A stretch of 32,087 nt of DNA from Rhodospirillaceae bacterium. Its GTDB lineage: Bacteria > Pseudomonadota > Alphaproteobacteria > UBA8366. The notes below the pieces were generated by a model. The model saw only the letters and a program-made list of their open reading frames with translations, did not search any database and was not told where the DNA came from. The stretch lies in NCBI GenBank assembly GCA_002711555.1, contig PARQ01000030.1, positions 1-32,087 of the forward strand. Direction: 5' to 3'. The position numbers and the translations under genes are program-made. Of the stretch, positions 23,874 through 32,087 are shown in pieces; the stretch's first letter is position 1, and every line of letters begins with the position of its first letter.

Positions 23874-24986
23874 TTAAATGACAAATCCATATTTTTCAAG
23901 TTTATTTTCATCGAGTTCTAGTCCAAGCCCAGGCCCCGTTGGGAGACTAATATGTCCCTTACCTATATCGAGTTTAGTTGTACAAACTGTGTCTGTGACT
24001 TTTAGAGGGCCTACGCACTCTAGGCCTGGCAAAACATTGTGGGATGTTGCGCTAAGCATGATTTCTGCTGTTGTACTCAGATCAAGGCCAAAGCCGTGGC
24101 CAAGCACGATGGGTAGGCCAGCAGCTTCGGCGGTTGCCATCATTTTAGCTGCAGGTAACATCCCTCCCGCTTGTTTGATCCCGAATTTTATATAGTCTGC
24201 GCAATCTGCTTTTATCGCTCGTATTAAACTAGGATGGTCACTTATTGCCTCATCGGCCATAATAGGAATGCCACCCTCGCGTCTCACTTTTCTCAATCCG
24301 TCTAAATCATCTTTTGCCACCGGTTGCTCAAACAGCTGCATATCGCAATTTTTCACTGCATCACAAAGTGCTAATGCTTGGTCTACGGTACACTGCTGAT
24401 TGGCATCCATACGAAGTTTTATGTCAGAGCCAACCGCATCGCGTACAGCCATCACCCGGGCACCATCTACACTTGCGTTATTTCCAACTTTTATTTTCAT
24501 AGATTTAAAGCCATCATTTTTCCACTTAAGGGCTTCGGTAGCTGCCTCATCAGGAGGTAATTCACCAACCCATGCGTTGAACAAAACGTTGTCCATGATT
24601 GCTCCGCCTGCATATTCATGAAATGCTATACCATGGCGTTGGCATGTGAGTTCAATACAAGCCAATTCTACGCCTGCAGCTGCACCTGGTTGCTGTGGAG
24701 CTATCTTAGAACAAATGCCATATATTCGATTTACATTAGTAGGATCTTCGCCGATGAGGGCAGGGGTTAGTTTGTCGCGGATGGCAACCGCAAGCTCAGC
24801 AGCCGTGTTCGGAGATGTAGCCCTCGTGGAAGGATCGATACTGTTTACTCCGATAATTCCATCGCTATCTGTGACACGTATCACAAGGCACTTAGTAATA
24901 TTTTTCGATTGACCTCCACTAGTAAAAGTCCCTACTAACGGCATTCCTATACCAAAAACTTCTATTTTTTTGATTGTTGTACCCAT
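23874..24986 (-). CDS. enolase superfamily enzyme, mandelate racemase/muconate lactonizing type
   Basis: The ATG at 24986 gives 370 residues with a GGGG element eight to nine bases upstream; in-frame starts further up lack this spacing. The capping domain spans about residues 1-130 and the (beta/alpha)7-beta barrel follows. The barrel carries KIK (K164, K166), metal ligands D194 (RMDANQQ), E220 (LFEQPV) and D245 (MADEA), and a Lys on the opposite strand in YIKFGIKQAGG (K267 or K271). A Lys pair with DED ligands is the muconate-lactonizing-enzyme subgroup pattern, which includes cycloisomerases, dipeptide epimerases and acylamino acid racemases. The reaction begins by removing a proton next to a carboxylate. 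The neighbours suggest a carboxylic acid substrate; specificity cannot be read. Confidence 0.88.
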   Translation of the reverse strand: MGTTIKKIEVFGIGMPLVGTFTSGGQSKNITKCLVIRVTDSDGIIGVNSIDPSTRATSPNTAAELAVAIRDKLTPALIGEDPTNVNRIYGICSKIAPQQPGAAAGVELACIELTCQRHGIAFHEYAGGAIMDNVLFNAWVGELPPDEAATEALKWKNDGFKSMKIKVGNNASVDGARVMAVRDAVGSDIKLRMDANQQCTVDQALALCDAVKNCDMQLFEQPVAKDDLDGLRKVRREGGIPIMADEAISDHPSLIRAIKADCADYIKFGIKQAGGMLPAAKMMATAEAAGLPIVLGHGFGLDLSTTAEIMLSATSHNVLPGLECVGPLKVTDTVCTTKLDIGKGHISLPTGPGLGLELDENKLEKYGFVI

Positions 24987-25136
24987 GAAGTGCATCCCCA
25001 GCAAAATTCATCTATGAGCTCGACAATGTAACTTATCACCTACAGCTGAGTCTCATATTTTTATTATTAGTCTAAAATATTTGAATCTACCAAAGCTTGA
25101 TCCTACTGCAATCGCTTGCATCCCTCTAAAACAAAA

Positions 25137-26342
25137 TTAAGCGATATGGCCTTTCCTTTTGAGAGACTTTATGTCCTCTTTAGACACGCCGATTTCATAA
25201 AGTACATCATCAGTATCCTCAGCAAATTCTGGCACCTGTCCTGACATTTGTGCTACCCCGCTGCCAATTGCTATCGGCAGGCGAGGAAGCTTAGCAATAG
25301 TACCGTCTGCAAATTTTGTTGCCGACATTCGACCTTTCATATTCATTTGCGGGTCATTGAATAAATCACTGGGTGTTGCAACCGGTGCAGCGGGAATGGA
25401 ATTATTAACAAGCATGGTCAACAATTCATCGTATTCGAATTTGATAAAAATTTCCTGCAAAATCACGTAAAGCTCATCATGATTTTCTCGACGCTTCTCA
25501 TTTGTGTCGAACTCTTTAGTTTCCAACAAATCCATTCGTTCATATAAATGGCAGAAAGACTTCCATTGTTTGTCTGATGTGACACCGATAAAGATTTCTT
25601 TTCCATTTTTTGTTTTGAAAACGTCATAGATACCCCAGCTTCGGGGCCGCACAGGCATTGGTTCGGCTTTTCGTTTCATCTGAACCTCTCCTGCCATGTG
25701 TTGTCCAACAAGATAGGCCGAACTTTCATATAGCGAAGAGACAATCTTTTCACCCTTGCCTGTCTGATTACGTTTATGCAGAGCTGCAAGTATAGCTACG
25801 GCGCCAAAAGTGCCACCCATTATGTCAATTACAGAGGAACCAGCTCGTAACGGGTTACCCGGTGGTCCGGTCATGTATGCCAGGCCGGTCGAGAATTGCA
25901 CGAGTTCATCTAGTGCAGCCCATTTTTCATAAGGGCCAGGGAGGTATCCCTTGAGAGCACAATAAATCAATCTAGGATTGACCTCTGAGACCTCGTCCCA
26001 TCCCACATTTAGTTTTTCGGCTGTGCCAGGACCAAAATTTTCGATCATTACATCTGCCGTCTTGAGCAACTTGTGAGCTATCGCTTTCCCTCCATCCGTC
26101 TTGAGGTCTAGCCCTATCGAACGCTTGGAACGATTGAAATAAATGAATGAGCCAGCGATATGTCCCTTAAGCTGCCGGGTTCTGTCTCCGGATGGCAAAG
26201 GTTCAATCTTAATGACATCAGCACCGAGCTCTGACAACACTAACCCACAGCTAGGTCCCATCACAACATGACAAAATTCGATAACGCGTATACCATTTAA
26301 TGGTAGCGTTTGAGGGTCGATCTCTTTTGTTTTTTTGGTCAT
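25137..26342 (-). CDS. CaiB/BaiF family (family III) CoA-transferase
   Basis: This 401-residue enzyme has the conventional order for the family: LNGIRVIEFCHVVMGP (15-30), GADVIKIEPLPSGD, VMIENFGPGTAEKL, the probable catalytic Asp D173 in GSSVIDIMGGTFG, then GKGEKIVSSLYESSAYL and the small domain with NGKEIFIGV. It forms an acyl-CoA by CoA exchange. It differs clearly in sequence from the CoA-transferases at 1980 and 22021, so the three are not recent duplicates. On the minus strand it lies 145 bp after the MmgE/PrpD gene and 150 bp before the enolase-superfamily gene. The ribosome binding site is weak. The donor and acceptor acids are unknown. Confidence 0.92.
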   Translation of the reverse strand: MTKKTKEIDPQTLPLNGIRVIEFCHVVMGPSCGLVLSELGADVIKIEPLPSGDRTRQLKGHIAGSFIYFNRSKRSIGLDLKTDGGKAIAHKLLKTADVMIENFGPGTAEKLNVGWDEVSEVNPRLIYCALKGYLPGPYEKWAALDELVQFSTGLAYMTGPPGNPLRAGSSVIDIMGGTFGAVAILAALHKRNQTGKGEKIVSSLYESSAYLVGQHMAGEVQMKRKAEPMPVRPRSWGIYDVFKTKNGKEIFIGVTSDKQWKSFCHLYERMDLLETKEFDTNEKRRENHDELYVILQEIFIKFEYDELLTMLVNNSIPAAPVATPSDLFNDPQMNMKGRMSATKFADGTIAKLPRLPIAIGSGVAQMSGQVPEFAEDTDDVLYEIGVSKEDIKSLKRKGHIA

Positions 26343-26487
26343 TAACGTTATGTATTTGTTTCAGGTAGGTAACATTGAAAGAATTTGGAATTAAGGTGCG
26401 TTCAAATCGCGTCCAGAACGCTTTAACTGTGAACAATATTGGCTATGAACATAAAAGGCGTTAGTCCGTCTTCCTAGTCATGTACTT

Positions 26488-27885
26488 TTACAAATGAAAT
26501 TCCCTGATGAGCTCGTCTGCAGCAGAATTTTCGATGTTAAGCACACAGTTTTCAACTTTTTCTCGCTGTTCTTGCGGCACAATATCTTCTAGCAAAGAAT
26601 GGAATTTTGCAGCCATCGCTTTTTCTTTGTCAGGGTTATGACATGATCCAGATGCATTGAGCAGATATTCACGATCGTACTGGTTTGTGCCGACGCCAGT
26701 CTCTACTTCAACCCATCCGCAGAAATTGGCAGGATATATATTATCCAAGTCTGGGTCATGCTCAATTTCTATAGCCTGTGCAAAAGCTACATTTTTGGCA
26801 TCAGAAAGTTTGTCCGGTGTAAATTCATTTGGAAGCGCATTGCCATATCTAAATCCTGCTGTCACACAGTATCGCATTGACATTTGACCATTTAGAATCG
26901 TCCCTGGTTCGTAATCAAATCCACATTGAACGGTTAGCAGATGTGGTAATCCCATCCGAACCTTTCGTCCATCATCGGATTCTACTAAATTTCCATAACG
27001 ATCCCGCAGTATTTTTGCTGCATCTACATAAGCATGTGTTGAGCCGCAGCAGGAATAAGGCTTAAAGGAGGTACCCTCAAGCATCCAAGTTTGGCCTAAT
27101 TCTTCAACTAATTTAGCTGGCACTGCATGGTCTGAATGTGCCTTCAGAAATCCTCCATTTTCGAATTCAAATATTGCTTTGCTTCCAGTATAGCCACAGC
27201 TTGCTAGTTCAGACGCAACGATCCCCGCTCGCGCTGCATCTCCTGCATGAAATCTTTTGGTCATTGCGCCATCATACAACCAAGCAAAAAGACCGCTGGA
27301 TTGGGTCCCAGCTATTCCGTAAGCCCAAGCAGTTTCCTCTACACCGAGGTTTAAAAGCTTGGCAGCGGCAGCGGCGGAGCCGAAAGCACCAGTGATGCCT
27401 GTGATGTGCCAACCACGTAGCATTGTAGTGGTCGGATCCATCGCGTAAGAGGTTCGGATCATTAGTTCGTAGCCGGCAGCAATAGCGGTTACGAGCTCCT
27501 CGCCGCTAGAGCCCAGTTTTTCACCTACCGCCAATGCAGCCGGAATGACAACGGCCCCTGGATGGTGCTTTACGGGATGATAATCGTCGAGTTCAAACGC
27601 GTGTGCTGAGGTGCCATTCAAAAGTGCAGCATCAGAAGCTCGCAATGTTGGACCACTATCACCCCACACCGTAGATTGCTCATTCCCAGATCCATTGTCG
27701 CGAGCCCATTTTTCAACTATGCCGGCCCATTCGGTTTTCCTTCCGTGAAGTGCACAGGCTACAGTATCAAGAACAAAATAACGAACTGCGCGCCGAGAAC
27801 TTTCTGGCAAATCACTGTAGGTAAGTTTGGAAAAAAATTCTGCTAATTGCATTGTTTCCCCGGATGGTCGAACTTCTGCGCACAT
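26488..27885 (-). CDS. MmgE/PrpD family protein
   Basis: This 465-residue protein is the second MmgE/PrpD member in the window. Recognisable blocks are RYFVLDTVACALHGR (about 40-54), NGTSAHAFELDDYHP (about 90-104), a Gly/Ala-rich helix pair and KPYSCCGSTHAYVDAA (about 268-283). A start at 27885 is supported by AAGGG nine bases upstream; an in-frame ATG at 27852 is an alternative. Family reactions include dehydration or decarboxylation of citrate-like acids (2-methylcitrate dehydratase, aconitate decarboxylase), but most members are untested. It lies 104 bp downstream of the aspartate-dehydrogenase gene and 145 bp upstream of a CoA-transferase, in one minus-strand catabolic block. Confidence 0.92.
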   Translation of the reverse strand: MCAEVRPSGETMQLAEFFSKLTYSDLPESSRRAVRYFVLDTVACALHGRKTEWAGIVEKWARDNGSGNEQSTVWGDSGPTLRASDAALLNGTSAHAFELDDYHPVKHHPGAVVIPAALAVGEKLGSSGEELVTAIAAGYELMIRTSYAMDPTTTMLRGWHITGITGAFGSAAAAAKLLNLGVEETAWAYGIAGTQSSGLFAWLYDGAMTKRFHAGDAARAGIVASELASCGYTGSKAIFEFENGGFLKAHSDHAVPAKLVEELGQTWMLEGTSFKPYSCCGSTHAYVDAAKILRDRYGNLVESDDGRKVRMGLPHLLTVQCGFDYEPGTILNGQMSMRYCVTAGFRYGNALPNEFTPDKLSDAKNVAFAQAIEIEHDPDLDNIYPANFCGWVEVETGVGTNQYDREYLLNASGSCHNPDKEKAMAAKFHSLLEDIVPQEQREKVENCVLNIENSAADELIREFHL

Positions 27886-27989
27886 TTTTTAAAACCCTTC
27901 AAAATAGTTGGCACGACTACATTTATAACGACACGTTTCATTTTTCGTAAGAGACATCAATTCTTTCATAAGTTCCTACTTGCTAAAAA

Positions 27990-28796
27990 CTACAACTTAA
28001 TACGTGCACGTCTACGCTTTACTGCCTGAGCAATCGCGGCAGCAGTAAGCAATGATGATTTTTTATTTGTCGAAGTGACAGTGTTGTTGAGCTCGATGTT
28101 CATCGTGCCGCTCTCTGCTTCCATTTTTATAAAATGGGTACTTTGTGGATATTGAGGATCCGCCCACAGCTCCACGGTTGTTCGTTCAAAGCCTATCCCA
28201 GCGACAGCGATTGTGGCAGCGACATTTAATTTTTCTTCAAAAATTTTAGCTCCTTCACCTGCAGTTCCTTGAAAAAACATTATGGATTCAGTTACCTTTG
28301 AAAGGTCTAACATTTCCTCTGCTGGAGTTTTGACCCACAACGAAGGTGCCTTTTTTGTTACGTATGTTATGCTGTTAATCCCGGAATGTCGGGCGGCGCT
28401 CACAACATCTATTCCACCAACGGCACCAGCGGGTATCTCAAGTGATGAATTGCCTTCTTCTGCAGCCGCTATGAGCAATAGACGTTCATTTTGATCAGCG
28501 AGAATCCCAACAGATACGGCTATAAGGTCAATGCCGGCTTTTAAAACTGGTCCGCCATAGGTGCGCAAGGCTTCGTGGCTGCCGCACTCAATAACTAAAT
28601 CCGGTTGTGTTGCTATAAGTGCATCTGGACTTTCAACAAATTTAGTTTCGGGCAGGCGTTTTTTTATTGCTCCGTCTTGAGATCGGCGGGTAGCGACAGC
28701 AGTATACTCAATGTCATCGTCTTCTGATAATATCTCTGCAACTGTTGATCCAATCCCACCAAATCCAATTTGACCTATTTTTAAAGGCCGGGTCAT
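27990..28796 (-). CDS. nadX: L-aspartate dehydrogenase family protein
   Basis: This 268-residue NAD(P)-dependent dehydrogenase fits the aspartate dehydrogenase (NadX) family. It has a Rossmann start IGQIGFGGIGST (7-18), CGSHEALRTYG, the block LEIPAGAVGGID (about 119-130) and the late NVAATIAVAG and ELWADP motifs followed by a His (TH) in the expected catalytic region. Such enzymes interconvert L-aspartate and iminoaspartate, either for NAD synthesis or to release ammonia in catabolism. No nadA or nadC is nearby, and the position upstream of PrpD and CoA-transferase genes favours a catabolic role on an amino dicarboxylate (inference). It diverges from the GST gene across 204 bp. Confidence 0.85.
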   Translation of the reverse strand: MTRPLKIGQIGFGGIGSTVAEILSEDDDIEYTAVATRRSQDGAIKKRLPETKFVESPDALIATQPDLVIECGSHEALRTYGGPVLKAGIDLIAVSVGILADQNERLLLIAAAEEGNSSLEIPAGAVGGIDVVSAARHSGINSITYVTKKAPSLWVKTPAEEMLDLSKVTESIMFFQGTAGEGAKIFEEKLNVAATIAVAGIGFERTTVELWADPQYPQSTHFIKMEAESGTMNIELNNTVTSTNKKSSLLTAAAIAQAVKRRRARIKL

Positions 28797-28863
28797 TCAG
28801 CACAATCTTTCTGCAACAGTGCCGGATAGTAGGTTTTGTTGCTGGATGTGACGGGGACGATAC

Positions 28864-28878
28864 TTAACCCCAGGTTAA
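28864..28878. promoter_or_regulatory. short palindrome in divergent nadX/GST promoter region
   Basis: TTAACC (28864-28869) and GGTTAA (28873-28878) form perfect 6-bp arms with a 3-nt spacer, between divergent starts at 28796 and 29001. It could be an operator half-site pair; chance occurrence is possible because the arms are short. Confidence 0.22.
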
Positions 28879-29000
28879 CTTGAACTTTCGGCATATTTAT
28901 ATCCTTTTGATCCTCACTTAAAAAAGAGAATATTCGTTGATCTCTGAAATATTGTGTAACTTACATTTAAGAGTATAAAGTTAAATTTTTTGGAGGCTTC

Positions 29001-29639
29001 ATGGCAAACTTAAAGATCTTTGGCACTCCGACATCGCCGCCAACACGAATAGCAAGAGTTGCAGGAATTGAATTCGGACACAATGTTGAGTTACGTGAAC
29101 TAGCGTGGAGAGTATCACCAGACGAGTTGTTTGATCTCAACCCAGCTGGGCGCGTGCCGGTACTGGTGCATGACGATGTGACGCTTTGGGACTCTCGGCA
29201 AATTTGGTCATATATAGAAAGGTTAGACGACTCAAATCCTCACGAATCGGTTCGCAACATAGAAGGGGCACACCGTTGGCGGGAAGCGAATATGGTCACG
29301 TTAGGTTATGAATTAATGGGTGCTATGATGATTCTGAGAGGAATGGAAGAGCAGCCATCAATTTCAGACCACCCCTATTTGCATAGGAATATTGAACGTC
29401 GCGACCGTTGTTTGAAAACGCTTGACGACATGTCTTCTTCGGGTTGGCTCGTAGAGCCCACAACTTTTGGTCTTGCGGACGCATTAATGATTTGCGCTAC
29501 TGATGCTTTGGTTGGGCGAGAGGTAATTGATATTAAGCAATATCCATCACTGTCTGGCATAAGGATGCGTTATTCAACGAGGAAATCATTGGTTGAGACT
29601 CTTGGTGAATACTATCCGGGCCAGCGTGGTGGTTTATAA
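29001..29639 (+). CDS. glutathione S-transferase family protein
   Basis: This 212-residue protein has the two-domain GST layout. The N-terminal thioredoxin-like domain starts LKIFGTPTSPPTRIARV (4-20), where a Ser or Thr in TSPP may be the glutathione-activating residue. It contains the cis-Pro region NPAGRVPVLVHD (about 47-58) and the DSRQIWSYIE segment, the position of the glutathione gamma-glutamyl contact (usually E-S). An all-helical C-domain follows with FGLADALMICAT. It conjugates glutathione to electrophiles or isomerises substrates; which is unknown. GGAGG precedes the ATG. The methionine-synthase-like gene follows after 38 bp, so the two are probably co-transcribed. Confidence 0.88.
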   Translation: MANLKIFGTPTSPPTRIARVAGIEFGHNVELRELAWRVSPDELFDLNPAGRVPVLVHDDVTLWDSRQIWSYIERLDDSNPHESVRNIEGAHRWREANMVTLGYELMGAMMILRGMEEQPSISDHPYLHRNIERRDRCLKTLDDMSSSGWLVEPTTFGLADALMICATDALVGREVIDIKQYPSLSGIRMRYSTRKSLVETLGEYYPGQRGGL

Positions 29640-29677
29640 CAAGTTTTAATAATATTTATGTAGGAGACGTATTAAAT

Positions 29678-30720
29678 ATGCCCAACCTATTTGTCACCAC
29701 CGTAGTTGGATCAATGCCCAAACCAGCATGGCTAATGGAACAACTGCCTTTGAATGCCGAAGGCAAGCAAGTTCATGGCAAGGGAGCAGATTGGATGTTT
29801 AAGGGCGATCTTCTAAAGGCGGCGCATGACGATGCAACAAAGTTAACACTGCATGACCAGGTCCATGCAGGCATAGAGGTAGTAAGCGACGGGGAACAAC
29901 GAAGAGGGTCCTATTTAACTTATATTACCAATCGTTTAGAGGGGTTTGACTACGAGCATTTGACTAAAAAATGGACACGTAACAACAGACGGCTTGCAGA
30001 AGTGGGCCGTTGCATCGGGCCTATACATCGATCAGGGCCTATGTTGAAACATGATGCTGAATTCATGCTTGAGCAAACCGACCGCCCTGTGAAGATTACA
30101 ATGCCTGGTCCAATGACTGTGGTCGATTCAACTGCAGACGAGTATTATGGTGACGAAGCTTCTATGGCGATGGAAGTTGCAATCGCTCTTAACGAAGAGG
30201 CGCGAGAACTTGATGCGCTCGGCATCTCTGTCATCCAATTCGATGAACCGGTATTTAGCCGCTATCCCAATAAAGTTTCGGACTGGGGCATTGCGGCATT
30301 GGACCGATGTGTTGAGGGTATCAAAACAGCTAAAACAGCTGCCCATATTTGCTATAGCTATCCCATGCCCGGAGTTCCCCGCCCAATTGTCGACAGCTAT
30401 CCTGTAATCTTGGCAGCATTAGAGAACTCCAAAATTGATCAACTTGCTCTTGAATTCGAAGCCTCGAAACTCGATCCAGAACTATTGCGCCTATGCCCGT
30501 CAAAACTGTTATGTATGGATGTATCGATAATGGTACCAAAACGACGGAAACACCCGAATACGTAGCGGCAAAACTACTTGAAGCGGCAAAACATTTACCG
30601 GCCGACCAACTTCAGGCTGCTCCGGACTGCGGACTTCTGCCGTTGCCGCTCGACATTGCGCGGGCAAAGCTCAAAGCAATGGTTGATGGCGCAATCTTAG
30701 CGCGCAAACAATTAGGTTAA
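29678..30720 (+). pseudogene. cobalamin-independent methionine synthase (MetE C-terminal-like) family gene, frameshifted
   Basis: Two overlapping frames (29678-30565 and 30493-30720) together encode one MetE/UROD-like protein of about 347 residues. The first frame begins LFVTTVVGSMPKP and carries zinc ligands H223 and C225 (AAHICYS) and E259 (LALEFE). At LCPSK the sequence leaves the family pattern, but the next frame continues it exactly (KTVMYGCIDNGT, then APDCGLLPLP with the last zinc ligand Cys near 30628). One missing A in the run AAAA at 30502-30505, or a -1 ribosomal slip there, would join them. Relatives demethylate or transfer thiol-bound one-carbon or alkyl groups; many are not true methionine synthases. 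An AGGAG lies upstream of the start. It could be a real mutation, a programmed slip or a sequence error. Confidence 0.85.
30502..30505 (+). other. frameshift point in MetE-like gene
   Basis: The run AAAA, read as TCA AAA CTG in the first frame, is where coding similarity switches to the -1 frame (AAA then ACT GTT ATG). A lysyl-tRNA slipping back one base at A-AAA would restore the family sequence. Confidence 0.8.
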
Positions 30721-30749
30721 GCCTGCGGAGCTTTTTACCGTGTAGGCTT
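30719..30749. terminator. weak terminator-like inverted repeat
   Basis: AAGCCT (30719-30724) overlaps the stop codon of the MetE-like gene and pairs with AGGCTT (30744-30749) around a 19-nt loop. Only three T residues close the right arm. Its place between convergent genes is the main support. Confidence 0.25.
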
Positions 30750-30833
30750 TACATCTGGCAACCAAGAGAATTGTTACTATTTGCTTTATCAGGTCGCGGC
30801 TTTACTCAATAACGACGCCATTTTTATGGGAAC

Positions 30834-31808
30834 TCATGCGCTCGTTTCGAGAACGTCTGGATTGATTACATTTATTGGTGTGCCTTCTAAGAACGCTTCG
30901 ATTTGATTGAAGATGTCAGTGAATTGTATCTCGTATTCATCTTTTGTTACATAACCCACATGAGGTGTACAAATGACATTCGGCATCTCGAATAAAGGGT
31001 GACTAACAGCGGGCTCGTTTTCATATACATCAACAGCTGCCATGCCGGGGCGGCCAGATTTCAGGGCCTTAACAAGCGCACCATCCTCAATTAAACCAGA
31101 ACGGCTTGTATTAACAATTAATGAGGTTGGCTTCATAAGAGCCAAGTCCTTGCCTGTTACTATTTCACGGGTTGCTTCTTTAAGGCGCATATGCAGCGAT
31201 ATCACGTCACAGCGCTTGAAAAATTCTTCTTTTGTTTTGGCTGTTTCCAATCCATCGATGTTTGCTTGCTTGCGGCTTTCCGGCCTGGCCCATATCAAGA
31301 TATGCATCCGGAATGCTTTTGCGTATTCGACTACCGCTTTTGAAATTCGGCCATATCCATAAAGTCCTAGCGTTTTAAATCCAAGTGAGTGTCCAACGCC
31401 TTTTTGCCAATTTCCAGCTCTCAATGAAGCCATTTGGCCCGGAATATCTCTCATTGCACACAAGATTAGGCCCCAGGTCAGTTCCGCTGTGGAGTGAGAG
31501 GGCATGTCCATATGCAGATCAGACGACAATAAAACTCCATTAGCGGTGCAACTTTCAACGTCTATGTGTGGATAAACACTGCGCTGGCTTATGAATTTTA
31601 GATTGGGTAATCTATCTAAAAGTTCTTTTCGGACCTGTGTTCGTTCACGGATTAAAACCAGTATTTCCGTTTCTTCGAGACGATCAACCAAAGCACCAGT
31701 TTCCTGAACATGATCGTTCCAGATTGTTACTTCGTGGCCATCTAGTTTTGAAAAACAGTCTAAGGTCCGAATAGTATCAAAATAATCGTCAAGGATTGTA
31801 ATTTTCAT
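30834..31808 (-). CDS. D-isomer-specific 2-hydroxyacid dehydrogenase
   Basis: This 324-residue NAD-dependent enzyme is of the phosphoglycerate/formate dehydrogenase family. The NAD-binding motif is [13 protein letters not shown] (147-159), with Ser replacing the usual third Gly. The catalytic triad appears as R236 (NTSRSGL), E265 (DVYENEP) and H283 (CTPHVGY). Length and domain order are normal. It reduces a 2-keto acid to a D-2-hydroxy acid or the reverse. There are no serine-pathway neighbours, so a broad-specificity or catabolic keto-acid reductase is more likely than biosynthetic SerA. GAAAGG lies eight bases before the ATG. It is convergent with the MetE-like gene and downstream of the partial transporter on the same strand, 156 bp away. 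Confidence 0.92.
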   Translation of the reverse strand: MKITILDDYFDTIRTLDCFSKLDGHEVTIWNDHVQETGALVDRLEETEILVLIRERTQVRKELLDRLPNLKFISQRSVYPHIDVESCTANGVLLSSDLHMDMPSHSTAELTWGLILCAMRDIPGQMASLRAGNWQKGVGHSLGFKTLGLYGYGRISKAVVEYAKAFRMHILIWARPESRKQANIDGLETAKTKEEFFKRCDVISLHMRLKEATREIVTGKDLALMKPTSLIVNTSRSGLIEDGALVKALKSGRPGMAAVDVYENEPAVSHPLFEMPNVICTPHVGYVTKDEYEIQFTDIFNQIEAFLEGTPINVINPDVLETSA

Positions 31809-31964
31809 TAAAAAAACCTTTCAATTCCGTTTTTCGCTAGAGGAGTTGGTACTATGCGTGCTGAATCTGTGCTCTACTTTACACCAAGAAATGCAGTAAC
31901 GTTAAGTCGATCAGTTTTACTCGGCTGAGGGGTGTAACTAACCTTTTGCGGTTGGCTGTATTTG

Positions 31965-32087
31965 CTAGTTTTCTTTTGGCAGCTTCATAGCAAAACAAAC
32001 TGCTAGTATTCCACCAAGCCCTAAGGTTGCAAAAGCAGCTCCCCACACGACATTGGGGCTGCAGTTCGAGGCACTTAATATGTCTAT
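31965..32087 (-). CDS. C-terminus of a membrane protein, probably an MFS transporter (partial)
   Basis: On the minus strand the frame entering at the window edge reads 40 residues before a TAG at 31965-31967. They include a polar stretch (SASNCSPNVVW) and then one membrane span, GAAFATLGLGGILAVCFAMK, ending in the short charged tail LPKEN. This is how many major-facilitator transporters end, with a last helix and a short cytoplasmic tail. The rest of the gene lies outside the window, so family and substrate are tentative. It would be upstream of the hydroxyacid dehydrogenase on the same strand and could import its substrate. Confidence 0.5.
   Translation of the reverse strand: MDILSASNCSPNVVWGAAFATLGLGGILAVCFAMKLPKEN

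Noticed and set aside
26398..26421. GCGTTC/GAACGC inverted repeat between the PrpD and CoA-transferase genes
   Set aside because: Only 6-bp arms with a 12-nt spacer and no T-run; could arise by chance, so not called as a site.

Overview
The window reads as part of a bacterial chromosome of moderate GC, most likely a marine or free-living proteobacterium, perhaps an alphaproteobacterium. That placement is an inference from gene content: CaiB/BaiF CoA-transferases, MmgE/PrpD proteins, a form II CoxL-like protein, TPR-linked 2-oxoglutarate (2OG) oxygenases and a eukaryotic-type ornithine decarboxylase. There are no rRNA or tRNA genes, transposases, CRISPR arrays or phage genes. Nearly every gene looks like an accessory enzyme for uptake or breakdown of small organic acids.

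Layout, left to right. (1) 1-1737, minus strand: a TauD/TfdA dioxygenase cut by the window edge, and a membrane-anchored metzincin protease. (2) 1980-6516, plus strand: a tight acyl-CoA unit of CoA-transferase, ADP-forming acyl-CoA synthetase, hot-dog thioesterase and SDR. (3) 6541-9836: a fold-III PLP decarboxylase and a divergent DHA2-type exporter. (4) 9841-13053, minus strand: MmgE/PrpD, cysteine-synthase-like enzyme and sulfotransferase, the last two overlapping by 4 nt. Divergent from it is an orphan CoxL-like molybdenum hydroxylase (13195-15513). (5) 15635-19021: two TPR/2OG-oxygenase modules, one split into two genes and one fused, around a small carboxymuconolactone-decarboxylase-like gene. 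(6) 19040-28796, minus strand: PrpF, TcuA-like dehydrogenase, a permuted-looking CoA-transferase, an enolase-superfamily enzyme, a standard CoA-transferase, a second MmgE/PrpD and aspartate dehydrogenase. (7) 29001-32087: a GST, a cobalamin-independent methionine-synthase-like gene broken by a one-base frameshift, a D-2-hydroxyacid dehydrogenase, and the C-terminus of a probable transporter.

The recurring theme is carboxylate chemistry: CoA activation or transfer (three CaiB/BaiF proteins and one ADP-forming ligase), dehydration or isomerisation (two PrpD, PrpF, enolase), oxidation (TcuA, CoxL-like, SDR, hydroxyacid dehydrogenase, three 2OG oxygenases) and export. The most unusual arrangements are the TcuA-PrpF-TPR/2OG operon, the PrpD-CysK-sulfotransferase operon and the paired split and fused TPR/2OG modules. 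No transcription regulator is encoded here, but three divergent promoter regions hold perfect short inverted repeats that could be operators. Substrates cannot be assigned from sequence alone.
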